Below, one piece after another: positions 1 to 8,315 of a DNA stretch of 64,000 nucleotides. Each line of letters begins with the position of its first letter. Position 1 is the first letter of the stretch. The DNA is taken from NCBI RefSeq assembly GCF_003254745.1, contig NZ_QKXH01000002.1:248001-312000 (forward strand). The letters are read 5' to 3'. The notes under the pieces were generated by a model. It was not told the origin of the DNA. It saw only the letters and a list, made by a program, of their open reading frames with translations, and made no database searches. The stretch comes from Flavobacterium aquariorum. GTDB lineage: Bacteria > Bacteroidota > Bacteroidia > Flavobacteriales > Flavobacteriaceae. The translations under genes and the position numbers were made by a program.

Positions 1-1053
1 TTCAGAGAGAATATCCGCATCTAAAATTCCAATAAGTAGATTCTCTTTTTTCACAAGTAAAACAGTTGATTTGTTTTCATATATGCTATCAATTATATTT
101 TCTAACGGTGCACTTGCATCAATATAAAGTAAATTTCTATCCATCACATTGTAGATATATTCCTCATTTCCTTTCTCGGAAAGAGCCTTTATAATGTGTT
201 TTTTGCATAAAACTCCAACAACAGTATCATTTTGTGTTACCAAAAACTTTTTGTGTTCACTATTCAAAATAATTGCAATCGCTTTTTTTAATTTCTCGTC
301 CGCAGCAATAGTTTGATACTCTTTCATAGCTACATCCCCTGCCGTATATCCTTTGAGTGAATTTTTGAAGTTTACCGATTCCGCTTCTATTTGAGCCGAA
401 AAAATAACAAAAAAACCAATCAAAACCAAAACAGGATTAGAAATTATTCCTATAAAAATAAAACCAATCGCAATAAATTGACCAATTCGAGCTGCAATCA
501 TTGTAGCTGTTTTTCGATCTAATTTAAATGCCAATAATGCTCTCAAAATGCGACCGCCATCCATTGGAAAAGCAGGAATCAAATTAAAAAATGCCAATGT
601 TATATTTACAATATAGAAATTTAAAAAAAAATTTTGCGAATTTATTCCATTGCCTAATTGAGACAATAATTTCTCTGAATCTAGAGGTATTAAAACAAAA
701 AATTGTGTTATAGCAGCCAGCATTAAATTTACGATAGGTCCTGCAATTGCCACGAATAATTCTTCAACCGGTTTTTCTGGTAATCGCTCCAAACGCGCAA
801 TTCCACCAATGGGCAAAAGAGTGATACTTTTGGTATTTATGTTATATTTCTTTGCCATTAAAGCATGTCCCAATTCATGCAGAAGAACAGTTATAAAAAC
901 ACATAAAATGAATAGTATTGACCATGCTATTTGCCCTGGACTTTGTCCATTTTTATAATTTATAACAACAATAAATGCAATCAGCAAAACAAATGTCCAA
1001 TGCATAAATATGCCGATACCTGATATGGTTCCAAGTCTTAACAAACCTTTCAT
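1..1053 (-). CDS. Site-2 protease (M50 family) with C-terminal CBS domains, 3' end cut by window edge
   Basis: The reading frame is open from an ATG at 1053 to the window edge (351 codons, no stop). The protein begins [20 protein letters not shown] and is a multi-pass membrane zinc metalloprotease. The zinc motif HELGH lies at residues 59-63 in a membrane segment, and the second M50 motif, [12 protein letters not shown], supplies D165. After about residue 220 the chain becomes soluble and resembles paired CBS domains ([11 protein letters not shown], then [10 protein letters not shown]). This architecture matches SpoIVFB-like M50 proteases fused to CBS pairs, where CBS domains commonly bind adenine nucleotides. 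It is the last visible gene of the minus-strand metabolic island, 81 bp after the ACP gene. The substrate cannot be told from sequence. Missing residues lie before base 1. Confidence 0.9.
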   Translation of the reverse strand, partial: MKGLLRLGTISGIGIFMHWTFVLLIAFIVVINYKNGQSPGQIAWSILFILCVFITVLLHELGHALMAKKYNINTKSITLLPIGGIARLERLPEKPVEELFVAIAGPIVNLMLAAITQFFVLIPLDSEKLLSQLGNGINSQNFFLNFYIVNITLAFFNLIPAFPMDGGRILRALLAFKLDRKTATMIAARIGQFIAIGFIFIGIISNPVLVLIGFFVIFSAQIEAESVNFKNSLKGYTAGDVAMKEYQTIAADEKLKKAIAIILNSEHKKFLVTQNDTVVGVLCKKHIIKALSEKGNEEYIYNVMDRNLLYIDASAPLENIIDSIYENKSTVLLVKKENLLIGILDADILSE

Positions 1054-1134
1054 TTTATTTTATTTCATTAAAAAATACCATTTATCATTCAAAATACATC
1101 TTCTCTTTTATCGCATTTTATCAATCATTATAGA

Positions 1135-1383
1135 TCAAACACCCATTTTATTTTTGATATAACCAACTAAATCATTTAACGTATTCGTTTTTCCATAATC
1201 TTTCTCCGGTATTTCAATTCCCAACTTTTCGCTTATGGCAATGATGAATTGCAAAGCATCAAAAGAATCTATCCCCAGTGTTTCCCGAATATTTTCTTCT
1301 GGTTTCAATGCTGAAGGTTCCGTATCCGGAGCTATTTTTTTCAATAACTGAAAAATATTTTTTTTAATCTCGTCTTCATTCAT
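1135..1383 (-). CDS. Acyl carrier protein-like protein
   Basis: This 82-residue acidic helical protein has the phosphopantetheine attachment motif GIDSFDAL, with S40 as the modified serine and the usual hydrophobic residues of the four-helix ACP fold after it. Its ATG overlaps the stop of the E2 gene (ATGA), so the two are probably translationally coupled. It is not in a fatty-acid synthesis context: its neighbours are a 2-oxoacid dehydrogenase and an M50 protease. A role carrying an acyl group made or used by the E2 acyltransferase is an inference; it could also be a stand-alone ACP merely co-expressed with the complex. The fold assignment is firm, the partner is not. Confidence 0.85.
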   Translation of the reverse strand: MNEDEIKKNIFQLLKKIAPDTEPSALKPEENIRETLGIDSFDALQFIIAISEKLGIEIPEKDYGKTNTLNDLVGYIKNKMGV

Positions 1384-2555
1384 AACAATTCCGGTTTTTG
1401 TAAATTTTCAGATAAAACATTTAAAAAACGGCTTCCCGTAAGTCCATCGGTGGCACGATGGTCACCGGCCAAAGTAGCATTAACCACAGTCCGAATACCC
1501 AACATTCCGTTTTCGGCAAAGGGCTGTTCCGAAATGCTTCCAAAACCAATGATGGCAACTTGTGGCGGATAAATTACACCAAAAACTGAATCGGCACCAC
1601 GGTCACCCATACTGGTCAGGGTAATTGTCCCATCACTCAATTCTGAACTTCTCAATTTCATGGCCCTTGCTCTTGGGATAAGATCATTTAATGCTTCCAT
1701 GATCTCATCAACTGTTTTTAAATCAGCCTGATGAATTGCGGGAACCATAATTCCGCCATTATGCAAAGCAACCACAAAACCAATGTTAATATCCTTTTTG
1801 GTGTGCAATCCATTTTCCCAAACTGCATTCAAATCCGGGAAATCTACCAACGATTTTGCAATGGCTTTTATAAACAAAACAACGGGAAGTAATCGCGCCT
1901 GTACCTTTCTCTGTTGATTCGCTTCCTGCAGCCATGCCAACGCTTTGGTCAAATCTATTTTTTTTTCCAAATAATAATGTGGGATTTCCTTATTGGATTT
2001 GCTCATTGCGGCGGCTATCGCAAAACGTATTGCTTCGGAATCCGTAGCTGTTTTTTCTGTTTTTAATATCGTTTGCTCTTTATCTATTGTATCCCGTTGT
2101 TCTATGGCATGCTCCACATCTTCTTTGGTAATCACCCCGTCGTAGCCACTCCCTTTTATTTGCTTGATATCGATATGATGGTCTTCCGCGATTCTTTTGG
2201 CCAGTGGAGAAGCTTTTATGTGGCTTTCCTCGGCTGTTTCCCGTGGCATAACTTCTGTTACTTTTTTCTCGATCGGATGCAATTCAATTGGTTTTTCTTT
2301 TTTTGTTTCTAAAGGGACTCCAATCGGGCTAATCAAAGCCATTATTGTCCCTACAGGCACTTTGGTTCCTTCCTTAATCAATATTTTTTCTATAATGCCT
2401 TCCTCAAAAATTTCAATTTCAATGAGTCCTTTTTGTGTTTCCACTTCGGCAATAACATCCCCTCGTTTCACTGAATCGCCAATTTTTTTCTTCCATTCAA
2501 TCAGTGTACCGTCTTCCATATCTGCGCCCAAACTAGGCATTAAAAACTCACCCAT
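1380..2555 (-). CDS. 2-oxoacid dehydrogenase E2 (dihydrolipoyl acyltransferase)
   Basis: This 391-residue E2 component transfers the acyl group from E1 through lipoate to CoA. Domains in order: one N-terminal lipoyl domain with the lipoylated lysine in ETQKGL (K42); a linker; a peripheral subunit-binding domain near residues 113-150 ([20 protein letters not shown]); and the catalytic acyltransferase domain with the active-site motif DHRATDG (H366, D370) near the C-terminus. Its 5' end overlaps the E1 beta stop by 8 bp and its stop overlaps the ACP start. No E3 (lipoamide dehydrogenase) gene lies in the visible island, so E3 must be encoded elsewhere. Pyruvate is the likeliest substrate given the acetate and PEP neighbours; acetoin or branched-chain acids are alternatives. 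Confidence 0.93.
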   Translation of the reverse strand: MGEFLMPSLGADMEDGTLIEWKKKIGDSVKRGDVIAEVETQKGLIEIEIFEEGIIEKILIKEGTKVPVGTIMALISPIGVPLETKKEKPIELHPIEKKVTEVMPRETAEESHIKASPLAKRIAEDHHIDIKQIKGSGYDGVITKEDVEHAIEQRDTIDKEQTILKTEKTATDSEAIRFAIAAAMSKSNKEIPHYYLEKKIDLTKALAWLQEANQQRKVQARLLPVVLFIKAIAKSLVDFPDLNAVWENGLHTKKDINIGFVVALHNGGIMVPAIHQADLKTVDEIMEALNDLIPRARAMKLRSSELSDGTITLTSMGDRGADSVFGVIYPPQVAIIGFGSISEQPFAENGMLGIRTVVNATLAGDHRATDGLTGSRFLNVLSENLQKPELL

Positions 2556-3546
2556 GTCTTAACATTTTTTTAATGGCATTTACAATATCCTGTTTTTGGG
2601 GAACAGCGGCTTCTTCCAAATGGGCGGGGTACGGCATAGGCACCTCAACTCCACAGAGCCTTTGTACTGGGGCATCCAAATCATAGAATTTTTTTTCCAT
2701 GATACGGGAACTCACTTCAGAAGAAACACTTACCGAGCGCCAAGCATCTTCCACAATAATTACGTGATGTGTTTTGGCCACAGAAGCGAGATAAGTAAAG
2801 TCATCCAATGGTCTCAAAATCCGTAAATCAATCACTTCTGCATCAATTCCAACTGTAGCCAATTCGGCGGCAGCCTCAAGACTTTTATAGACTCCCGTTC
2901 CATAGGTAATGACCGTAATGTCTTTTCCTTTTCTCAGCACTTTTGCTTTGCTGATATCAACTATGGGAGACTCGATATCTATTTCCTTTTCTAGATTCAG
3001 CATCGACGTATATTCAAATAACACTACCGGATCCGGGCTTTGCAATGCCAAACGCAACATACCTCGAGCATCTTCATGAGTGCCTGCGGATAAAACAATT
3101 AATCCCGGAATATGGGCATAAAAGGACTCCCAACTATGTGAATGCTGTGCTCCTAATTGTCTGCCTATACCATTTCCCATTCGGATAACAAGCGGTACAT
3201 GCAATTGTCCGCCTGACATATGTTGCAATGTTGCCGCATTATTCACGATTTGATCCATGGCCAATAAACTGAAATTAACGGTCATTACCTCAACAATGGG
3301 TTTCATCCCGGCTATTGCCGCACCAATTCCTGCCCCCACAAAACCCGCTTCGGAAAGAGGAACATCCATAATGCGCTCCTCGCCAAATTCCTGCAATAAG
3401 CCTTTGCTCACAGCAAAAGCACCTCCGTAACGTCCCACATCCTCACCCATCAAAAAAACGTCTTGGTCATTTTGCAACGCTTCGCGAAGGCCTTGTTTTA
3501 AGGCTTCCCGATACGTAAGGGTAGTTTTCATAACAGGATTTTCCAT
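2548..3546 (-). CDS. 2-oxoacid dehydrogenase E1 component, beta subunit
   Basis: This 332-residue protein matches the transketolase-like beta subunit of heterotetrameric E1 (pyruvate/acetoin/branched-chain types). Recognisable stretches are [14 protein letters not shown], the [15 protein letters not shown] cofactor-interface segment, and the C-terminal transketolase domain ([23 protein letters not shown]). The length is normal for the family. The start at 3546 gives [16 protein letters not shown]; an internal ATG five codons later is also possible. The gene overlaps E2 by 8 bp and is separated from E1 alpha only by the small zinc-ribbon gene. E1 alpha and beta together would decarboxylate the 2-oxoacid with thiamine diphosphate and load the E2 lipoyl group. 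Confidence 0.93.
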   Translation of the reverse strand: MENPVMKTTLTYREALKQGLREALQNDQDVFLMGEDVGRYGGAFAVSKGLLQEFGEERIMDVPLSEAGFVGAGIGAAIAGMKPIVEVMTVNFSLLAMDQIVNNAATLQHMSGGQLHVPLVIRMGNGIGRQLGAQHSHSWESFYAHIPGLIVLSAGTHEDARGMLRLALQSPDPVVLFEYTSMLNLEKEIDIESPIVDISKAKVLRKGKDITVITYGTGVYKSLEAAAELATVGIDAEVIDLRILRPLDDFTYLASVAKTHHVIIVEDAWRSVSVSSEVSSRIMEKKFYDLDAPVQRLCGVEVPMPYPAHLEEAAVPQKQDIVNAIKKMLRHG

Positions 3547-3570
3547 GGATAGCTATTTTTATTAAACGGT

Positions 3571-3831
3571 TTAATTTTTTTTCCACCGATTTAAACCTGG
3601 CAGTATATTTATCGCTTTTTGAATAGCGTATTCATGCTGTTCCAATTTTTTCATTTGGTTTTGCACATTACTTTTCATGTCCTCCAAATTCATTTTGGGA
3701 TGCTTGAATGCTCCATTTTCGTAACAGTATTTGCAATACTCATTACTTTTTTGACCGTCCTTTTCGGTTCCTTTTACGTCATCTGAGTCAAGTGGCATAC
3801 CGCAACTTTGACAGATTGCTTTATTTTCCAT
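3571..3831 (-). CDS. Small zinc-ribbon protein
   Basis: This 86-residue protein has an N-terminal double CxxC zinc ribbon: C8-C11 in CQSCGMPL and the pair in YCKYCYENG, with GTEKDGQKSNEYC between them. That is the pattern of the 'putative zinc ribbon' family (zinc_ribbon_2) often annotated in Bacteroidota and Firmicutes. The remainder is a charged helical tail. It is inserted between E1 alpha (11 bp upstream) and E1 beta (24 bp downstream), unusual for a 2-oxoacid dehydrogenase operon whose two E1 genes are normally adjacent. The function is unknown; a regulatory or assembly role for the complex is only suggested by position. Confidence 0.8.
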   Translation of the reverse strand: MENKAICQSCGMPLDSDDVKGTEKDGQKSNEYCKYCYENGAFKHPKMNLEDMKSNVQNQMKKLEQHEYAIQKAINILPGLNRWKKN

Positions 3832-3842
3832 GATTCTATTTT

Positions 3843-4838
3843 TTAAATTCCTGTGTCACTATAAACAAATTTTGTCAATTGATCTGTTGGTTCCCAAGTT
3901 CCTGCTTCCGCGAAATCGACCGCCAACTGGATTTTATGTTCAATCTTTTGCTTCATTAACTCTATTTCTGCTTCTGTAATCCATTCTTTTTGCAAAAGAA
4001 ATTGTTGGAATTGCGGAATAGGATCTCTTTTCTTCCATTCCTCCACTTCCTTTTTATCTCGATATAATTCTGCGTCAAACATCGAATGTGCTTTAAAGCG
4101 ATACGTATTGCATACCAAAAAGAATGGTTTTCCTTCACTTCTCACCTTCTGGACGGCCCTATTCGCTGCATCCATAACAGCATTCAAATCCATACCATCT
4201 ACCTCGGCAGACTCAATACCATAAGCCGCTCCTTTTTTCACCATATCAGTCATGGCATGGGTATACTTTAAGGCCGTGCCCATAGCATACAAATTATTTT
4301 CACAAACAAATAAAACAGGGACTTTCCATAATGCAGCCAGATTCATGGCCTCGTGAAATTCGCCTTCGGCAGCGGCGCCTTCTCCAAAAAAACAACAGGT
4401 GATGTTTGTTTTCTTTTGCTTTTTGGAAGCCAAACCCATCCCTACAGCTACTGGAAGATGACCACAAACAATGGCATTGCCACCAAAAAAATTTTTGGCC
4501 ACATCGAACAAATGCATTGAGCCTCCTCTTCCTCGGCTGCAACCTTCCTGCTTGCCATACATTTCGGCCATGATGACATCGGCGTCCATTCCCCTGGCCA
4601 AAGCATGACCATGTTCCCGATAAGTAGCCAACACATTATCATCCTCATTTAAAGCCTTTATTACCCCAACTGCAACTGCTTCTTCACCTATATACAAATG
4701 AAGAAATCCTCTAATCTTGGTTTTGGTATATTGTTCTGCTGCCTTTTCCTCAAATCTCCGAATGAGTTGCATTTGGTACAAAAATAAAAGCCCTTGCTTT
4801 AGATCAAAAGGAACTGTTGTTGTGACTGACTGTAACAT
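3843..4838 (-). CDS. 2-oxoacid dehydrogenase E1 component, alpha subunit
   Basis: This 331-residue thiamine-diphosphate-binding subunit of an E1 heterotetramer has the ThDP/Mg motif from GEGAAAEG (residues 152-159) to ENN (180-182), the conserved HGHAL loop (residues 76-80), RGRGGSMH, and the C-terminal RFKAHSMFD segment. The motif reads GEG rather than GDG; both forms occur in pyruvate- and acetoin-type E1 alpha. The length fits the short Gram-positive/acetoin-like E1 alpha group rather than the ~900-residue homodimeric AceE. It is the first of the E1/E2 genes, 27 bp after the HtrA gene. Pyruvate dehydrogenase is the favoured reading, acetoin dehydrogenase the main alternative. Confidence 0.92.
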   Translation of the reverse strand: MLQSVTTTVPFDLKQGLLFLYQMQLIRRFEEKAAEQYTKTKIRGFLHLYIGEEAVAVGVIKALNEDDNVLATYREHGHALARGMDADVIMAEMYGKQEGCSRGRGGSMHLFDVAKNFFGGNAIVCGHLPVAVGMGLASKKQKKTNITCCFFGEGAAAEGEFHEAMNLAALWKVPVLFVCENNLYAMGTALKYTHAMTDMVKKGAAYGIESAEVDGMDLNAVMDAANRAVQKVRSEGKPFFLVCNTYRFKAHSMFDAELYRDKKEVEEWKKRDPIPQFQQFLLQKEWITEAEIELMKQKIEHKIQLAVDFAEAGTWEPTDQLTKFVYSDTGI

Positions 4839-4865
4839 ATTCTAGTTTTTTTATTATTTTCATTT

Positions 4866-6377
4866 TTAAAGACCAAAAGCATAATAATAGTAAGTCGGAT
4901 CATTTGCATATTTTCCTTCAATCATAATCCCTCTACTTTTTGACCCAACTGCATCCATAAAGGATTTAATCGTAGAAACAGGCCTGTTATTTATGGATGT
5001 AATCACAAACCCTTCTCGGATATCGGTAAACTGTTTCAACCTGCCTTCATCAATTTTTGTGATTTTCAATCCCGCTGTTAAGTTGTATCTTTTTTGATCT
5101 TCTTTGTTAATTTCGACAAGTGTAATTCCCAAATTTTTAAGTATATCCGTGTTTTTAGCTGACTTAATTGGTTGATTTACCTCTTGTTTCTTCAATGTTG
5201 CAATAAGTATTTTTTGCTCTTTACCATCTCGAATTAAAGCAATTCTAACTTTTTCTCCTGGTCGTTTTCGCATGATGATTTCCTGCAGTTTGGATGAAGT
5301 ATTCGTTTCTATATCATCAATCTTTATAATTACATCTTTCGCTTTTACACCAGCCTCTTTTGCAGCACCTGTCGCTGAAACGCTATCCACATACACACCA
5401 TTGGCACGCTCGATATTCAACTCCTTAGCAATGGTACTGTTCATATCTCGGATTGCAATTCCTAAAACTCCTCGTTCTACCACTCCAAACTTCATAAGAT
5501 CATTCGTCACTTTTTTTACAATATCCACAGGAATCGCAAACGAATATCCAGCATAAACACCAGTAGGGGTGGCTATTGCGGTATTAATACCTATCAGTTT
5601 TCCTTCCAAGGTTACTAATGCGCCTCCACTGTTGCCAGGATTTACCGCTGCATCTGTTTGAATAAAGGATTCGATTGCGCCTTGATTGCTTAAAATGTTT
5701 ATATTTCTGGCTTTGGCACTTACAATTCCAGCTGTAACGGTAGATGCCAGATTAAAAGGATTTCCAACGGCAACCACCCATTCGCCAACATCAATAGTAT
5801 CACTGTCACCAAACATAATAAACGAAAGATTCTGTTCATCGATTTTAATAAGCGCAAGATCTGTTTGAGGATCTGTGCCAATTATTTTAGCGGGATAAGA
5901 TCTTCCGTCAAACAAGGTAATCTCAATTTTATCAGCATCTTTTACAACATGATTATTTGTTACAATATAGCCATCAGGTGTTAATATTACACCCGAAGCA
6001 CTGCCAATTAGTGGCTCCGAATTCTCGTTAGGCCGAAATTTATATTCTCTAAAATAAGGATCGTCTTTAAAAAAATCTTTAAAAAACTCTGGCAAATCAT
6101 AAAAATCATTTCGGTCGTTGTTATCATAGTATTGTCTTTGTCTATTCAACGTACATTTAATATTAACCACCCCGGGCGTAGCAATCTTAGCAGCCATTTT
6201 GAAATCTACGTTGCCAGAATAGGATACTTTAGCATAGTTTACAGCATTACTATTCTGAATATCTTCAATATTCTTACCGCTATTTTTATCTTGTGCGTGG
6301 CATCCTTGTATCAAAAGAAAGAGGCTAAGCAAAAATATAGCTTGACTATATAAATGGATTTTTTTTAAAGTTGTCAT
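4866..6377 (-). CDS. HtrA/DegP-type periplasmic serine protease, predicted lipoprotein
   Basis: This 503-residue trypsin-fold protease has two PDZ-like regions. The N-terminus has a lipobox (LLIQGC, C26), predicting a lipid-anchored envelope protease rather than a soluble one. The catalytic triad is complete: H143 in TNNHVV, D173 in TDLALIKI, S250 in GNSGGAL. The first PDZ region begins near residue 300 (GVLGIAIRDM) and a second, more divergent one near residue 415. It lies 42 bp after the acetate-CoA ligase gene and 27 bp before E1 alpha, so it is probably transcribed with the carbon genes. That pairing and the M50 protease at the island's end suggest an envelope-stress link, which is inference. 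Confidence 0.92.
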   Translation of the reverse strand: MTTLKKIHLYSQAIFLLSLFLLIQGCHAQDKNSGKNIEDIQNSNAVNYAKVSYSGNVDFKMAAKIATPGVVNIKCTLNRQRQYYDNNDRNDFYDLPEFFKDFFKDDPYFREYKFRPNENSEPLIGSASGVILTPDGYIVTNNHVVKDADKIEITLFDGRSYPAKIIGTDPQTDLALIKIDEQNLSFIMFGDSDTIDVGEWVVAVGNPFNLASTVTAGIVSAKARNINILSNQGAIESFIQTDAAVNPGNSGGALVTLEGKLIGINTAIATPTGVYAGYSFAIPVDIVKKVTNDLMKFGVVERGVLGIAIRDMNSTIAKELNIERANGVYVDSVSATGAAKEAGVKAKDVIIKIDDIETNTSSKLQEIIMRKRPGEKVRIALIRDGKEQKILIATLKKQEVNQPIKSAKNTDILKNLGITLVEINKEDQKRYNLTAGLKITKIDEGRLKQFTDIREGFVITSINNRPVSTIKSFMDAVGSKSRGIMIEGKYANDPTYYYYAFGL

Positions 6378-6419
6378 GATTCAAATTAATTTTTTGTTAC
6401 AATTTCTATTACTATTTTT

Positions 6420-8153
6420 TCAGGATTGTTCTAATGTTGAAATATCGCCTTCCGGTAAACCCAGTTCGCGCGCTTTCAATAATCGCCGCAAAATTTTTCC
6501 GCTTCGGGTTTTAGGGATGTTTTCGACAAATTCAATTTCTTTTGGAGCCACGGCCGGTCCCATTAATTTTCGGGCAAAACCCATAATATCCATTTGAATT
6601 TCCTCATCGGATTTTATACCACTTTTCAAAACCACGAATGCTTTTACCAACTCTCCAATTATGGGATCCGGTTTTCCAATAACTGCCGCTTCCGCAATTG
6701 CCGGATGCCGCATTAGGGTACTTTCAACCTCAAAAGGGCCAACCATATGCCCCGAAGTTTTGATAATATCATCAGCACGGCCGATAAACCAGAAATACCC
6801 ATCTGCATCTTTTTTGGCCAAATCACCGCTGACATACCATTCGCCAATAAAACATTTATTGTACCGTTCTTCTTCATGCAGATATCCTCTAAAAAGGGAT
6901 GGAAATCCTTTTTTTAAAACCATATTTCCCTGATTATTGGGTTCTGTAATAAACTTTAATTCTTTATCATTAATTTCGGCAATATCAATGGTAACGCCTG
7001 GCAATGGTTTACCCATCGATCCAGGTTTTACTGTCATCGAAGGATAATTAGCGATCATAATTCCACCCGTTTCGGTTTGCCACCAATTATCAAGAATTGG
7101 AATTCCAAACTTTTCCTGACCCCAGATCACAGCTTCGGCATGAAGCGGTTCTCCCACGCTCAGAATTAATCGCAGCGCTTCCAGATGGTATTCTTCACAC
7201 GGCTTTATATCCAACCGCATTAATCGTCTAATGGCCGTAGGTGCCGTGTACCAAATCGATATTTTATGCTCTTCCAGAATCGAATACCATCTTGTGGCAT
7301 CAAATTCTTCTTCGTCAATAATACTCATTACACCATGAAGCAAAGGAGTAATTATACCATACGAAGTTCCTGTTACCCAACCCGGATCTGCAGTACACCA
7401 ATAGCGATCATCATCATGAAAATCAAGTACATATTTCCCAGTGGCATAATGAGTTAGTACAGCTTGATGTACATGTAATACTCCTTTAGGCATACCGGTC
7501 GTTCCACTGGTAAAATGCAGTAATGCCGCATCTTCAGGATTGGTTTGTGGAATATTAAATTCCTCACTGGCCTGTTCCATAAGTTTAGCAAAAGACATTA
7601 CTTGCTCTGAAAAATGTTCGGTAGCATCTGTTAGGATAATGAAACGAAGTGAGGGAAGTCTTTCCAGTAATGGTTTTATTTTTTTATCAAATAAAAGAGA
7701 AGTTGTAACTAAAACTGTGGCATCGCCCCTACTCAACCTTTGGAAAACAGGCTCTGGACCAAAAACGGAAAATAACGGACAAAAAACAGCCGTATATTTT
7801 AATGTTCCCAAAGCTGTAATATACAATTCGGGGATTCTTCCGGCAAAAGAAAAAACACGTTCTCCTTTTTTAACGTCCAACTTTTGAAGCACATTCGCAA
7901 ATTTGGATGTCTGTTTTTTCAGTTCGCCATAATTAATATCTTGAAAACTTCTGTCTTTTCGAATAAAACGAAGTGCAACCGTATCTTTCAAATGGGTTTG
8001 AGCATGACGATCTATAGCCTCATAAGCGATATTCAATCCTTTCCCGTCAGGTAGCCCATTTAATTCTTTGGCAATTTCATCCCATGAAAAAGAAGCTTGC
8101 ACTTTTTCATAATTCAAAAGATGGTGCTCAATATTGTTTTTGGCGGAAATCAT
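6420..8153 (-). CDS. Acetate-CoA ligase (AMP-forming), short AcsA-type
   Basis: This 577-residue adenylate-forming enzyme would make acetyl-CoA from acetate, ATP and CoA through acetyl-AMP. It carries the P-loop-like motif TSGTTGMPKG, the core motif WWQTETGG, the VSGDLA and GRADDIIKTSGH segments, and the C-terminal KTRSGKILRR containing the catalytic lysine that is acetylated in this family. At 577 residues it is closer to Bacillus AcsA (about 570) than to E. coli Acs (about 650). A 162-bp gap separates it from the formate dehydrogenase gene upstream, the largest gap inside the island, so an internal promoter is possible. Propionate or another short acid is an alternative substrate. Confidence 0.9.
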   Translation of the reverse strand: MISAKNNIEHHLLNYEKVQASFSWDEIAKELNGLPDGKGLNIAYEAIDRHAQTHLKDTVALRFIRKDRSFQDINYGELKKQTSKFANVLQKLDVKKGERVFSFAGRIPELYITALGTLKYTAVFCPLFSVFGPEPVFQRLSRGDATVLVTTSLLFDKKIKPLLERLPSLRFIILTDATEHFSEQVMSFAKLMEQASEEFNIPQTNPEDAALLHFTSGTTGMPKGVLHVHQAVLTHYATGKYVLDFHDDDRYWCTADPGWVTGTSYGIITPLLHGVMSIIDEEEFDATRWYSILEEHKISIWYTAPTAIRRLMRLDIKPCEEYHLEALRLILSVGEPLHAEAVIWGQEKFGIPILDNWWQTETGGIMIANYPSMTVKPGSMGKPLPGVTIDIAEINDKELKFITEPNNQGNMVLKKGFPSLFRGYLHEEERYNKCFIGEWYVSGDLAKKDADGYFWFIGRADDIIKTSGHMVGPFEVESTLMRHPAIAEAAVIGKPDPIIGELVKAFVVLKSGIKSDEEIQMDIMGFARKLMGPAVAPKEIEFVENIPKTRSGKILRRLLKARELGLPEGDISTLEQS

Positions 8154-8315
8154 ATCTTATTTTATATAAATGGAACCAAATCAAATCATAAAATGTTTTT
8201 ATTTACTGTATAATGTCAATATATAAGGGCTCGGAATTTGAAAAAAACAGGAAGACTTGGGACTGCTTCTCGCTTGTCAATTGATCTTAAAATTACTTCA
8301 TAAGCTTATGAATTT

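Noticed and set aside
2548-4838. Acetoin dehydrogenase as a firm call
   Set aside because: Sequence similarity between acetoin and pyruvate E1/E2 is too high to decide by eye, and there are no other acetoin genes; the acetate and PEP context favours pyruvate.
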